From the NCBI RefSeq assembly GCF_900187505.1, contig NZ_FYDL01000001.1, forward strand, positions 310,001 through 374,000: a DNA stretch of 64,000 nucleotides, in the 5' to 3' direction. The notes under the pieces are model-generated. The model ran no database searches and was not told where the DNA came from. It worked only from the letters and a program-made list of their open reading frames with translations. The position numbers were made by a program, and so were the translations under genes. This document shows positions 52,932-61,636 of this stretch, one piece after another (position 1 is the first letter of the stretch; each line of letters opens with the position of its first letter). This DNA is from Pseudomonas sp. Irchel s3h17 (GTDB taxonomy: Bacteria > Pseudomonadota > Gammaproteobacteria > Pseudomonadales > Pseudomonadaceae).

Positions 52932-54656
52932 ATGTCCGAAGAATTCCAGATTGTCGCAGGGAACGCCAACGCACCCTTCACCTTGAAGCTTCACCGCGGC
53001 GATGGCATGACTCTCCTCGCCATGAACTGGAGGGCAGCACAACCACCCCGCGACTTCGTTGGTTTCGCCCTTGAGTACAAAGAGCCCGATGGCGACCGTT
53101 ACTGGGTGATCAAGAACCGCATCAGCTTGCCGAACCCCGACGGCAGTGTGAACAAGGCGCGAACCTCCAGCCGTCTCGCTCCCATTCAGAAGTTCCGCTG
53201 GGTTCACTTTCCCCTGAACGCTGAAAAGAAAGGCACGTTCACCTACCGGGTTACGCCGGTGTTCATGAGCCCTTCCGGTGAGCTCAGCTACGGAGAGGCG
53301 CAGGAGGCAGGCATTGCCCTGGCACGTGAAACCTATCCCGGAAAACTGAACGTCACCTTCACTCGAGGCTTCGTCTCCTCACAGGCTTTCGTTGACCGCT
53401 ACGTCACCGACACAGACGGCATGCAAACCCTTATCCCCGCCACCGCCAACGAAGGCCTGGCGTTCGAGCCCACTCACCCTGAGGCCAAAGAAGCGCTTGA
53501 ATGGATGGGCTTCGAGGCGCGCAGCGCAATTCTCGAAGTGCTCGACGCCGCAATCGCCGACAAGACAGCGCTCGTGCGTGTGATTTGCTTTGATCTCAAC
53601 GACCCCGCCATCGTCTCTCGCCTCAAAAAACTCGAGAAGCGGTTGCGCGTCATTATCGACAACAGCAAGGCCCACAAGCCCGCAACTTCCGCCGAATCAC
53701 AAGCGGCCGATCTCCTCGCCACGACCGCTGGAGCTGACCAGGTCAAACGCCAGCACATGAGTGACCTCCAGCACAACAAGACCATCGTGGTCGATGGCGA
53801 ACACTTCAAGGCAGCTGTCTGCGGCTCCACGAACTTCACGTGGCGTGGCCAATTCATACAGTCCAACAACGCCATCGTCGTGTACGGAGAACGTGCCATC
53901 CAGCCGTTCATCAATGCGTTTGAGCACTACTGGACGCATGACTCTGTCAGAGGTTTCGGGCCAACGGATTCGACCGGCTGGCAAAGCCTTCAGCTCGAGG
54001 ACATAGACGCCCAAGTCACCTTTTCGCCGCATTCCAGCAATGAGGGCGTACTGCAGGCTGTCGCGGATGACATACGGGGCGCGCAATCCTCGGTCTTCTA
54101 TTCATTGGCGTTCCTGAACCTGACAGACGGCGCCGTGACCGATGCAATCAAAATGGTGACCCAGAAGCCGGGCATCTTCGTTTATGGCATTTCCGACAAG
54201 AAAACTGCTGGCCTGGACGTGCAACTCCCCGACGGCAAGATCGCGCCCGTGTATGTGGCCAACCTCAGCGCCAACCTCCCCGAGCCTTTCAAAAGCGAAC
54301 CCACGGGTCAAGGGGCCAACGGCCTGGGCTCGCGCATGCACCACAAGTTTGTCGTCATCGATTTCGACAAGCCTACGGCCCGCGTTTACACGGGGTCCTA
54401 CAACTTTTCCAAGCCTGCTGACAACGAGAATGGCGAGAACCTTCTCCTCATCAAAGACCGTCGCATCGCGGTGTCCTACATGATCCAAGCCCTGACCCTC
54501 TTTGACCACTATCACTTCCGCGTACGCCAGGCCCAAGCCGACGCGTCCAACGCCCCCATTCAATTGAAAAAAGCCCCTACGACCGGGCAGGAACCCTGGT
54601 GGCATGACGACTACAGCGACCGCCGAAAGATACTTGACCGTGAACTGTTCGCATGA
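52932..54656 (+). CDS. Phospholipase D-like protein
   Basis: 574 aa with two HKD motifs. HNKTIVVDGEHFK starts at His281, and HHKFVVIDFD at His470. Each is followed by a Ser/Asn loop (GSTNFTWRGQ and GSYNFSKPAD). The first 130 residues form a beta-sandwich-like domain (FTLKLHRGDGMTLLAMNWRA). No signal peptide. PLD enzymes hydrolyse phosphodiesters of lipids or nucleic acid. This cytoplasmic-looking form with an added N-domain could be an effector or defence-type nuclease, but no partner gene supports that. Confidence 0.9.
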   Translation: MSEEFQIVAGNANAPFTLKLHRGDGMTLLAMNWRAAQPPRDFVGFALEYKEPDGDRYWVIKNRISLPNPDGSVNKARTSSRLAPIQKFRWVHFPLNAEKKGTFTYRVTPVFMSPSGELSYGEAQEAGIALARETYPGKLNVTFTRGFVSSQAFVDRYVTDTDGMQTLIPATANEGLAFEPTHPEAKEALEWMGFEARSAILEVLDAAIADKTALVRVICFDLNDPAIVSRLKKLEKRLRVIIDNSKAHKPATSAESQAADLLATTAGADQVKRQHMSDLQHNKTIVVDGEHFKAAVCGSTNFTWRGQFIQSNNAIVVYGERAIQPFINAFEHYWTHDSVRGFGPTDSTGWQSLQLEDIDAQVTFSPHSSNEGVLQAVADDIRGAQSSVFYSLAFLNLTDGAVTDAIKMVTQKPGIFVYGISDKKTAGLDVQLPDGKIAPVYVANLSANLPEPFKSEPTGQGANGLGSRMHHKFVVIDFDKPTARVYTGSYNFSKPADNENGENLLLIKDRRIAVSYMIQALTLFDHYHFRVRQAQADASNAPIQLKKAPTTGQEPWWHDDYSDRRKILDRELFA

Positions 54657-54668
54657 CGACCAGGAAAC

Positions 54669-54719
54669 TGGCAGCAAGGTGACTTGCGGCCGAGCCTCGC
54701 CTTCAATGAGTCGCTTCAT
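54669..54719 (-). pseudogene. IS1182-type transposase N-terminal stub
   Basis: Seventeen codons from ATG 54719 read MKRLIEGEARPQVTLLP. The intact transposase at 28810 begins MKRFIQGEHRGQSTLLP, so this is a recognisable start of a related transposase, cut off 12 bases before the phospholipase D stop codon. Confidence 0.65.
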
Positions 54720-54804
54720 GATCACCCCCGATACGATCTCGACGATCAGAAGGTTAGACAATCACTGGCGTGTTCACGCAGCCTGGACCCATAGCTGCCG
54801 GATC

Positions 54805-54894
54805 TGTAGGAGCGGGCTTGCCCCGCGATCCAGGTGGCACGGACCGAATGCAGCAACCGCAGCGAGGGCATCGCGGGACAAGCCCGCTCCTACA
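54805..54894. repeat. REP doublet of the GCGGGCTTG class
   Basis: TGTAGGAGCGGGCTTGCCCC at 54805 and its inverted partner GACAAGCCCGCTCCTACA ending at 54894. This is a different REP class from those at 13634 and 52405. Confidence 0.9.
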
Positions 54895-54932
54895 AGGTTG
54901 CTGCAAGCCCCGGAGAAAATAGATCTGTCCCC

Positions 54933-55388
54933 TTATTGCTGCAGGGCGAATGTCACGCTCAGTTTGGCGCCGTCCTCGCAACGGAACTCAAAGCCGTCCG
55001 AGCACCAACGTGTATCGCTGATTTCCACCGCAATTCGGCCTTCGTGCCGACGCGGCACACCGGGCTGTTTGATCCGGCGCTCAAGCAGCAAGTTGTGATC
55101 ACGCATGACCCGGTAAACCCGCTTCACGTTGATCGCGGGCAGCAAATGGGTTTCACGGGCACGACGCAGCAATCCCCAGACACGACGGTAGCCATAGCTG
55201 GGCAGTTCGCTGACCTGTTGCTGGATTTCGGCCACCAACTCAGCGTCGTTCACAGGCCTGCTTCGCCGTACTTTGGGCGATACCGATTGCTTGATTCGAA
55301 CCGTTAATTGCGAGCGCGCCACACCGAGACATTCGCTGACCAGCTTCACTGGTCGTCCCCCGGCAACAAGGGTGAGTGCGCAATCCAT
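54933..55388 (-). pseudogene. IS3-family transposase OrfB, truncated
   Basis: About 150 residues covering the N-terminal helix region ([60 protein letters not shown]) and only the first catalytic Asp region (ISDTRWCSDGFEFRCEDGAK). The rest of the DDE core is missing. Confidence 0.88.
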
Positions 55389-55732
55389 TTTCGCGACCGG
55401 GCGATCTCCACGGCCTCTTTGAGGATTTCTGCTTCCATCGTCTTCTTGCCCAGCATCCGTTGCAGTTCACGGATCTGCTTGAGTGCATCGCTCAGCTCAG
55501 AGGCCGGCACCACGGCTTCACCGGCACTGACCGCCGACAGGCTGCCGTCCTGATACAGCTTGCGCCACAGGAACAACTGGTTGGCATTGATGCCGTTGCG
55601 CCGAGCGACGACCGACACACTTTGTCCTGGCTCAAGGCTCTCGCGAACCATGGCCAGCTTTTGCTCCGGGCTCCAGCGGCGCCGCCGCTCCTGGCCCAAA
55701 AGCTCCTCTCTCTTATCGTTGCTGTTAGTCAT
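55346..55732 (-). CDS. IS3-family transposase OrfA
   Basis: 128 aa from ATG 55732. HTH part [20 protein letters not shown], then [20 protein letters not shown] and a leucine-zipper-like [20 protein letters not shown]. Typical of the IS2/IS407-like OrfA. Intact, but useless alone because OrfB is cut. Confidence 0.88.
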   Translation of the reverse strand: MTNSNDKREELLGQERRRRWSPEQKLAMVRESLEPGQSVSVVARRNGINANQLFLWRKLYQDGSLSAVSAGEAVVPASELSDALKQIRELQRMLGKKTMEAEILKEAVEIARSRKWIAHSPLLPGDDQ

Positions 55733-55809
55733 AAACATAACCGTTTGCCTATCCCTTATCGTAAGGGGGAAACGGTGTCCTGTCTTTCATGGGGCTCGTT
55801 CAGCCATGA

Positions 55810-55927
55810 CCTCGGCGCGAAAACACTGGATTTAACATCCAATCCAGATCGTGAATCTGCCCATCGTTTATACGAGGGGGCAGGATTCTCGGTGCGCACA
55901 ACAAAGGTCTACCGACATATCAAATGA
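55810..55927 (+). pseudogene. GNAT acetyltransferase C-terminal fragment
   Basis: About 38 codons: GAKTLDLTSNPDRESAHRLY, then EGAGFSVRTTKVYRHIK and stop. This is the conserved end of a Gcn5-type acetyltransferase (acetyl-CoA motif and following strand). The upstream part is missing at the IS3 element. No matching front half was found within the window. Confidence 0.8.
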
Positions 55928-56122
55928 CTAATGGATAGTCCTTCAATGCATGGTGATCATGTGTGCAGGAGCATCCTGAATGGCTGCTTTGGGTTGTGGA
56001 TTCAACCGGTCGATGCAACAGATTGGCTAAATCTTTCAGCGGGTGTTTCGTAGTGTGGGGCCTGCCGGAGAAGATGTCCGGGCTGGACTCGCTCATCCTG
56101 CAGCCCTGCCATACTGTTCAGC

Positions 56123-56863
56123 ATGACCAGTGCAACCTTCCGCTTCTACGAGGAGCTCAACGATTTCCTGCCGGCTGAACGGCGGCGGCAGTCTTTCACC
56201 TGCAAGTGCGCGCGAGGGGCGACGGTCAAGCACATGATCGAGGCGCTCGGAGTACCGCACACCGAGGTCGAGCTGGTGCTGCTCAATGGCGAGTCGGTGG
56301 GCTTCGAGCGGGTGATCTTCGACGGTGACCGGCTGGCGGTGTATCCAAAGTTCGAAGCGCTGGACATCAGCCCGCTGCTAAAGGTTCGTACGCAACCGTT
56401 ACGGGTGCTGCGCTTCGTTGCTGACGCGCACCTTGGCGGGCTGGCCAGCCTGCTGCGCATGAGCGGCTTCGACACCCTCTACGACAATGGCTTCGAGGAT
56501 GGCGAGATCGCCGGGATCGCTGCGCAGCAAGGACGCATCGTGCTGACCCGCGACCGCGAACTGCTCAAGCGGCGGATCATCAGCCACGGCTGTTACGTGC
56601 ATGCCCTGAAACCGTCGCTGCAGCTGCGCGAATTGTACGAGCGCCTCGACCTGGCGCGTAGCGCGCGGCCATTCAGCCTGTGCCTTCATTGCAACCTGCC
56701 GCTGCACGAGATCAGCCCGGAACTGGCCCGGCCGCTGGTGCCGCCACGCGTTGGCGCGCTCTATTCGCGCTTCCTGCGCTGCGACGCCTGCCAACGGATT
56801 TACTGGGAGGGTTCGCACTGGCGCGGCATGTGTGCACTGCTGGCACCTCTGCTGGACCGATAG
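56123..56863 (+). CDS. Mut7-C ubiquitin/RNase domain protein
   Basis: 246 aa. The first 80 residues are a ubiquitin-like fold (Mut7-C_ub; SATFRFYEELNDFLPAERRR, ending in YPKFEALD). The rest is Mut7-C RNase (PIN-related; RFVADAHLGGLASLLRMSGF with the conserved Asp, RIVLTRDRELLKRR, then zinc Cys pairs CLHC and CDAC). Members are predicted RNases by fold. It stands alone with no toxin-antitoxin partner. Confidence 0.92.
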   Translation: MTSATFRFYEELNDFLPAERRRQSFTCKCARGATVKHMIEALGVPHTEVELVLLNGESVGFERVIFDGDRLAVYPKFEALDISPLLKVRTQPLRVLRFVADAHLGGLASLLRMSGFDTLYDNGFEDGEIAGIAAQQGRIVLTRDRELLKRRIISHGCYVHALKPSLQLRELYERLDLARSARPFSLCLHCNLPLHEISPELARPLVPPRVGALYSRFLRCDACQRIYWEGSHWRGMCALLAPLLDR

Positions 56864-56897
56864 CCGAGCGCGGCCCCGGCCGTTCCTCGCCTGTTTT

Positions 56898-57014
56898 CGC
56901 CGTGCCTGATCGCCGCCAGGCCGTGGGCCAGGCACACAGTGATCCGCTGGTGTTGGCTGTTCTCGCGCACGGTGCGTTAGGCCGAGCGAAACGGCGCATC
57001 AACGCCATCGCACC
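56898..57014 (-). pseudogene. Decayed trmK fragment
   Basis: On the minus strand one frame reads APFRSA, stop, RTVRENSQHQRITVCLAHGL and AAI. It matches residues about 50-88 of the trmK product at 46888 (TPFRAAERTVREN and QITVRLANGLAAI). It has a stop codon and several changes, and no start or end. It looks like an old displaced piece of a related gene. Confidence 0.75.
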
Positions 57015-57025
57015 GTTCGTGCCAC

Positions 57026-57418
57026 CTACTCCTCAAGGCGACTCGTGGCGTCACGATCGCGCTCGTATCGCCTCGTGAGCGGAAACGGTGGCAACCAGGA
57101 CTCGCGACGGACGATCCAGCTTTCGTAGGTTGGCACCAGTTGATCGGGGGCATCCAGGGATCCCAGGTTCACTTCGACTTCGTCGGCGGTACGCGCGAAA
57201 ACGGACGAGCCGCAGCGGGGACAGAAAAACCGCCCGACGTAGTCGCGTGTTTCGCCTTCGATCGTCACCGCATCCTGAGGGAACACCGCAGAGGCGTGAA
57301 AAAGCGCCCCATGATGCTTGCGGCAGTCGAGACAGTGACAAAGGCCAACCCGGTATGGGCGTCCCGACGCCACAATCCGCACGTTGCCACACAGGCAACC
57401 GCCCGTGAATCGGTCCAT
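57026..57418 (-). CDS. GFA family protein (glutathione-dependent formaldehyde-activating-like)
   Basis: 130 aa zinc-binding protein. Cys motifs CLCGNV, CHCLDCRKHHG and FFCPRCGSSVF are all in place, which define the GFA/DUF636 fold (Mss4-like). A few members bind formaldehyde-glutathione; most have no known substrate. Confidence 0.92.
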   Translation of the reverse strand: MDRFTGGCLCGNVRIVASGRPYRVGLCHCLDCRKHHGALFHASAVFPQDAVTIEGETRDYVGRFFCPRCGSSVFARTADEVEVNLGSLDAPDQLVPTYESWIVRRESWLPPFPLTRRYERDRDATSRLEE

Positions 57419-57472
57419 GCTGCGTCTCCTCTTGGAACAACCACAGGGGGTCTAGAGGGATTGATCCAACGA

Positions 57473-57736
57473 TCAGTATTTGATGTCACGAGCCGTGCGG
57501 CGCGTATCCTGCTTGGTTCTGCGCTTGTCCTGACGACATTGTGCATTGCTCTTTTCATTGTCCGCTCGGCAGTCATATTTTGTCTGCCTTGCCGTGGAGC
57601 GCCCTTCCTGCCTCGTATCCCGGGCTTCGCGCCGTTGCTCACCCTGCTCGGTCGCGTACGCCGGTACCGACACCCACTGCATGCCAGCGGCGATGGCCAG
57701 GGTCGCCAGGGCCATCAAGTAGTGCTTGCGAATCAT
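57473..57736 (-). CDS. Small exported Arg/Gln-rich protein
   Basis: 87 aa from ATG 57736, preceded by GGAGGAAG. Signal peptide (LMALATLAIAAGMQWVSVPAYA) then a very polar tail with repeated Arg, Asp, Lys and Gln (EQRREARDTRQEGRSTARQT) and two Cys (YDCRADNEKSNAQC). Low-complexity, probably periplasmic. Function unknown. Confidence 0.75.
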   Translation of the reverse strand: MIRKHYLMALATLAIAAGMQWVSVPAYATEQGEQRREARDTRQEGRSTARQTKYDCRADNEKSNAQCRQDKRRTKQDTRRTARDIKY

Positions 57737-57988
57737 GGTCTTCCTCCAATTCAGGAACACTCGATCACTTCGGTGCCCAATCATCAGCCACACCAGGCTC
57801 CAGACCGTTCACTCACCGAGGATGTGCTGAGGATATATGCCTCATATCGTTCGCTCACAGCCCACAAAACCTCCGCGCGGTACATGAAATTCGACGATAC
57901 GACTACCTGGGCAGCCCCGCAAGGGCTGTGAACTTCTCCGGTGCACCGACCGATTGAGTCCACCGTTGAAAGCCGCCCTTCATGACGG

Positions 57989-58197
57989 CAATGCTGTTCA
58001 GTCAAGAAACGCTTGAAGCGAGCGGGAGACCCGTGGCGAGCGAGCTTGCTCGCGCTGGTGCGCAAAGCGCACCCAACAAAACGATTGCGGTCTTTCAGAA
58101 CGAACTCGACGATAGATGTTGGGGCTGCTGTGCAGCCCTGCGCGAGCAAGCCACGGGGGATGTATTAAGCAACCTTATCCTTGACTGAGCAGCATTG
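57989..58197. repeat. Element with terminal inverted repeats and REP core, copy B
   Basis: 209 bp, in inverse orientation to copy A at 52361-52579. Ends CAATGCTGTTCAGTCAAG at left and inverted CAATGCTGCTCAGTCAAG at right. The middle shares long near-identical stretches with copy A, such as CTATCGTCGAG and GTTCTGAA on the inverse strand. Confidence 0.85.
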
Positions 58198-58221
58198 CCC
58201 TTCATGACTGGCCGTCAGCCG

Positions 58222-58311
58222 TCATCCGCGATGGACGCAAGGAGTCGACCGACGGCATCCAGCACCACCTCGGGAGCTTCGCGATGGGGACATGCTGGCA
58301 ATTGTCCAGAA
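58222..58311 (-). pseudogene. Duplicated 3' end of an alpha/beta-hydrolase gene
   Basis: These 90 bases repeat 59909-59999, the end of the hydrolase gene on the same strand, with a 1-base gap and two or three changes. The copy lacks the rest of the gene and starts beside the element at 57989-58197. Confidence 0.9.
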
Positions 58312-58556
58312 CAAGGTGATTGGCTAGTGAGTGCCTGGAAGCAGGAACATCTGCCTATGTGATGGCTCCGGGCCCAATCTTTAGTCACTTGCTTGTAAAG
58401 CGAACACTGACAGAGGGCGGGCTGATACCGTGGAATGAAGATGAATTCCGTGAAGTGACAGCGCAGCGTTGCGAGTGAAGACCTGGCTCAGTTTCACACC
58501 AACTCTCAAGGAGCTTCAGAGAAATTGAGCCGCGACGACGAACAACGTCGGCCTGA

Positions 58557-59027
58557 CTACTCAGCCATGATTGCTTGATATTGCTTCTGGTACTCGGCAT
58601 AGGGAAGGTTTTGATCCATCAATGTTTTCACGCGCGCTTCCTTGTACTGAACAGGAGTCAGCATTCCAACCGGAGCCGAGGTGGGCGTAGACACGGAAGT
58701 CTGGTTAGCTGGCGTGATGTTTCCGATACATTGATATTTGACAATCATCTGGCCAGCGGTGCAGTTACCCCAGCCATCGCGGGCTTGGCAGTTCTGGGTT
58801 TGCCCACCAAAGGACTCGGCGCGGTTGTAACCCCAAACCGCACACTTGCTGTTCGCAATTGACTCAGCTTGTTTATAGTCAACGACCGGTGTCTCAAAGG
58901 GTTTGAAGTCGTAAGCCATGTCGATCGAGCCATCCGCCCGGCTTCCGCCGGTTGCGTAGAAGTCTTTACGGCTGGAGCAACCTGTTATCACCACAGCCAG
59001 CATGACCAGAAGCAGTAGCTTATCCAT
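58557..59027 (-). CDS. YecR-like lipoprotein
   Basis: 156 aa from ATG 59027. Signal peptide with lipobox VITGC, then RKDFYATGGSRADGSIDMAY and KQAESIANSKCAVWGYNRAE with Cys residues. The N-terminal pattern fits the YecR family of small lipoproteins. The C-terminal 50 residues are Thr/Ser/Pro-rich followed by a helical tail. Lies in a lower-GC stretch. Confidence 0.8.
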   Translation of the reverse strand: MDKLLLLVMLAVVITGCSSRKDFYATGGSRADGSIDMAYDFKPFETPVVDYKQAESIANSKCAVWGYNRAESFGGQTQNCQARDGWGNCTAGQMIVKYQCIGNITPANQTSVSTPTSAPVGMLTPVQYKEARVKTLMDQNLPYAEYQKQYQAIMAE

Positions 59028-59426
59028 GGACGAAATCCCTTTGAGGTACAAGCCGCACAATAATGGCAATACGCCATCACCCTTATCTACAATAACGATT
59101 ATTGAATAGGCAAGCAATTGAAATAGGGAGGGTAGCATTCCGTCAAAAGCAGCCATTACGGAACGACAGGCTGATTGTTCACTCGAGCGTTCGCAAGCTT
59201 TGAGAATAGCCATGAAAATTCGATTGACGAAAGCAAAAGGCTGGTTGTTTTTGAAGCACGTCCGTCTTGACGTGGCTTATTACTTCAGCGTCCTCTCTGG
59301 CTGCCAAGTTAACCTGACAATCCATCCTGTGCACCTCGATAGTAAACACACGCGACATCGCAGGCTACGCTGATGGCAAAACGGCGATCGGCGGCAGGTT
59401 GCGCATCAACATGTGAGGAGAGAACG
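59028..59426. other. Non-coding, AT-rich stretch
   Basis: About 400 bases. A 53-codon open frame at 59212-59373 lacks a ribosome site and family resemblance and is not called. Nothing else recognised. Confidence 0.45.
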
Positions 59427-59813
59427 ATGAAGATTGTTGTAACGAGTGTACTCGTTGACGACCAGGCGAAAGCCTTGGCCTTCTACCGGGACGTACTCGG
59501 TTTCGAGCTCAAGCATGACATTGCCATGGGCGAGCATCGCTGGCTTACGCTCACTTCGCCCGGCGATCCCCACGGGGTTGAGTTGCTACTCGAACCTGAC
59601 GTTCACCCGGCGGCGAGGCCGTTCAAATCAGCGATCAAACAGGACGGGATACCGTACACGTCCTTCGGGGTCGACGATGTGCATGCGGAGTATGCGCGGC
59701 TTTGCGTCGTCGGTGTCCGTTTCACACAGCCTCCGACGGCCATGGGACCGGTCACTACCGCTGTATTCGACGACACGTGCGGCAACCTCATCCAGATCTC
59801 CCAGCAGGGTTGA
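59427..59813 (+). CDS. VOC-family (glyoxalase/bleomycin-resistance-like) protein
   Basis: 128 aa. KIVVTSVLVDDQAKALAFYR and DVLGFELKHDIAMGEHRW, then ELLLEPDVHPAARPF, PYTSFGVDDVHAEY and the ending VFDDTCGNLIQISQQG are the vicinal-oxygen-chelate fold. ATG 59427 has GAGGAG upstream. The enzymatic activity is not deducible. Confidence 0.9.
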   Translation: MKIVVTSVLVDDQAKALAFYRDVLGFELKHDIAMGEHRWLTLTSPGDPHGVELLLEPDVHPAARPFKSAIKQDGIPYTSFGVDDVHAEYARLCVVGVRFTQPPTAMGPVTTAVFDDTCGNLIQISQQG

Positions 59814-59904
59814 ACGACGGGAACTGGTCGATTTCTGAGGCTATCGAGCGTCAGTCATGGCTTGATGCTGCCGATCACGACCGGCAGAAAACGGGCAGCC
59901 GCCA

Positions 59905-60714
59905 TCATTCATCCGCGATGGACGCAAGGAGTCGACCGACGGCATCCAGCACCACCTCGGGAGCTTCGCGATGGGGGACATGCTGACAATTGTCCAGAAT
60001 CAGGACATCCCCGGGTGCCGTCGCCAGCCCGGCGATGCGCACGGGATGCACAGTGGAACCGTATTCGTCGTGCTCGCCATGCAGCGCAAGCAGTGGGCAA
60101 TCAATGGCATCGATTGCGCTTTCAAGCGTCCAGTCGCTGAAGGCTTCCGACAGCCAGGTCTCGGTCCAGGCCGACAGCACCCAGTGCGCTTTGTCGCCAT
60201 GGTATTTTTCAAGACGCGCCATCTGCCCTGGTTCTGCAAATTGCGCCTTGGCAACCCGAATGCCATGCAGCGTACGTTCTTCGACAAACGCCTGGGCCGC
60301 GATGGTGATCAACGCGACGCAGCTTTGCGGGTACAGGGCGGCGCAATGTGCTGCCATCGCGCCGCCAACGCTATGGCCCAGGGCGATGAACCGGTCCAGT
60401 TGCAACTCGCTCCTGAGAATCGCGAAGAAACGCTCAGCTTCATCGCGAATGAAATGCAGCGGCAAGTCTCCCGGATAGGCATCGGACTCCCCGAAGCCGA
60501 GCCGGTCGTAGGCAATCACCTCATGCCCCGTGGCCTGACAGAGCCGCTGTGGAAAGTCTCGCCACAACTGGACGCATCCAAGGGAGTCATGAAACAGCAC
60601 GATCGGCGGTTTTACCCGGCTACGCGCCACGTCCAGCGGCAACCAGCGTCGCGCAAACAGCCGCCCGTGAGGTGTATCGATCCAGACTGTTTCGGCATTG
60701 ATGAACGATGGCAT
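59905..60714 (-). CDS. Alpha/beta hydrolase
   Basis: 269 aa from ATG 60714. Oxyanion strand PIVLFHDSLGCVQLWRDFPQ, YDRLGFGESDAYPGD, nucleophile GHSVGG, acid LLALHGEHDEYG and His DNCQHVPHREAPE. Complete triad. The last 30 codons recur as a stray copy at 58222-58311. Substrate unknown; probable esterase-like. Confidence 0.92.
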   Translation of the reverse strand: MPSFINAETVWIDTPHGRLFARRWLPLDVARSRVKPPIVLFHDSLGCVQLWRDFPQRLCQATGHEVIAYDRLGFGESDAYPGDLPLHFIRDEAERFFAILRSELQLDRFIALGHSVGGAMAAHCAALYPQSCVALITIAAQAFVEERTLHGIRVAKAQFAEPGQMARLEKYHGDKAHWVLSAWTETWLSEAFSDWTLESAIDAIDCPLLALHGEHDEYGSTVHPVRIAGLATAPGDVLILDNCQHVPHREAPEVVLDAVGRLLASIADE

Positions 60715-60961
60715 TAAGGTCCTCGGCTGACCGCTCAGGGGCATTGGATAGCGAAGCGTACCCGTGGCGAGTCTACCGACCAGAACGGCAGGAAAAATCG
60801 GCAACCGGGAAGAGACAACGCCTGTCGAGACGCAACATTGCCACACTCCCCGTCAACTCGTCCCGCTGGATGACCTCGCACATCCGCAGACTCCAGCGGA
60901 TAATGCCGTGGTGTCCGTGATTGCCAGTCGTGCTACCCGCACGTTCGCCGAGGATCCGAAG

Positions 60962-61624
60962 ATGCCGCTGACCCTGTACTTCCACCCGCTGGCGTCGTTC
61001 TGCCACAAAGTGCTGATTGCGCTCTACGAACACGGCATCGAATTCGAAAGGAAGATCATCGATCTCGCCAACGATGCCGACAGAGCCGAGCTTCAGGCTC
61101 TATGGCCAATCGGCAAATTCCCGGTCATCCGCGATCACGCCCGGCAGCGCGATGTGCCGGAGTCAAGCGTCATCATCGAGTATCTGGACCGATTTCATGC
61201 AGGCCCACACCACCTGCTCCCCGGCGATTGGGATACCGCGCTGGAGGTCCGGCTGTGGGACCGTTTTTTTGACCACTACATCCAGGAGCCGATGCAACAG
61301 ATCGTCGCCGATCGCCTGCGCGGCTCTGCCGGCGACATGACGGGCGCGCGGGCCACACTGATGACCGCGTACGGCATGCTCGACCGCCAAATGGCATCCC
61401 GAACCTGGGTGGCCAGCCCGGACTTCAGCATGGCCGATTGCGCCGCGGCCCCGGCACTGTTCTATGCCAGCACCCTCCTGCCGTTTCCCGACGGTTATCG
61501 GCACTTGAGCGCCTATTTCGACAGGCTGACGCAACGACCGTCATTCCAGCGGGTGATCGACGAAGCCAGGCCCTACTTTTGCCACTATCCGTTTGCCGAC
61601 GCCATCCCTGAGCGGTTTCGCTAG
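60962..61624 (+). CDS. Glutathione S-transferase family protein
   Basis: 220 aa from ATG 60962. N-terminal thioredoxin fold [20 protein letters not shown] with active Ser/Cys position SFCHK, GKFPVI (cis-Pro) and [10 protein letters not shown] glutathione-binding region, then the helical domain with [20 protein letters not shown] (N-capping box). Cytoplasmic detoxification or related; class not resolved. Confidence 0.93.
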   Translation: MPLTLYFHPLASFCHKVLIALYEHGIEFERKIIDLANDADRAELQALWPIGKFPVIRDHARQRDVPESSVIIEYLDRFHAGPHHLLPGDWDTALEVRLWDRFFDHYIQEPMQQIVADRLRGSAGDMTGARATLMTAYGMLDRQMASRTWVASPDFSMADCAAAPALFYASTLLPFPDGYRHLSAYFDRLTQRPSFQRVIDEARPYFCHYPFADAIPERFR

Positions 61625-61636
61625 CAACCGGGCAAT

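Larger units (their letters stand above)
54933..55790 (-). mobile_element. IS3-family element, truncated
   Basis: Contains a complete orfA and the first part of orfB with normal overlap, but the end carrying the rest of orfB is lost at about 54930. A hairpin with CCCTTATCGTAAGGG at 55752-55766 lies just outside orfA near the left end. The element sits inside a GNAT gene remnant. Confidence 0.8.

Noticed and set aside
58362..58478. 38-codon plus-strand frame with protein-like ending (HLLVKRTLTEGGLIPW)
   Set aside because: Could be a gene fragment, but too short and unmatched to any family I know.
59212..59373. 53-codon frame beginning MKIRLTKAKGWLFL
   Set aside because: No ribosome site and no homologue recognised; may be chance in AT-rich DNA.
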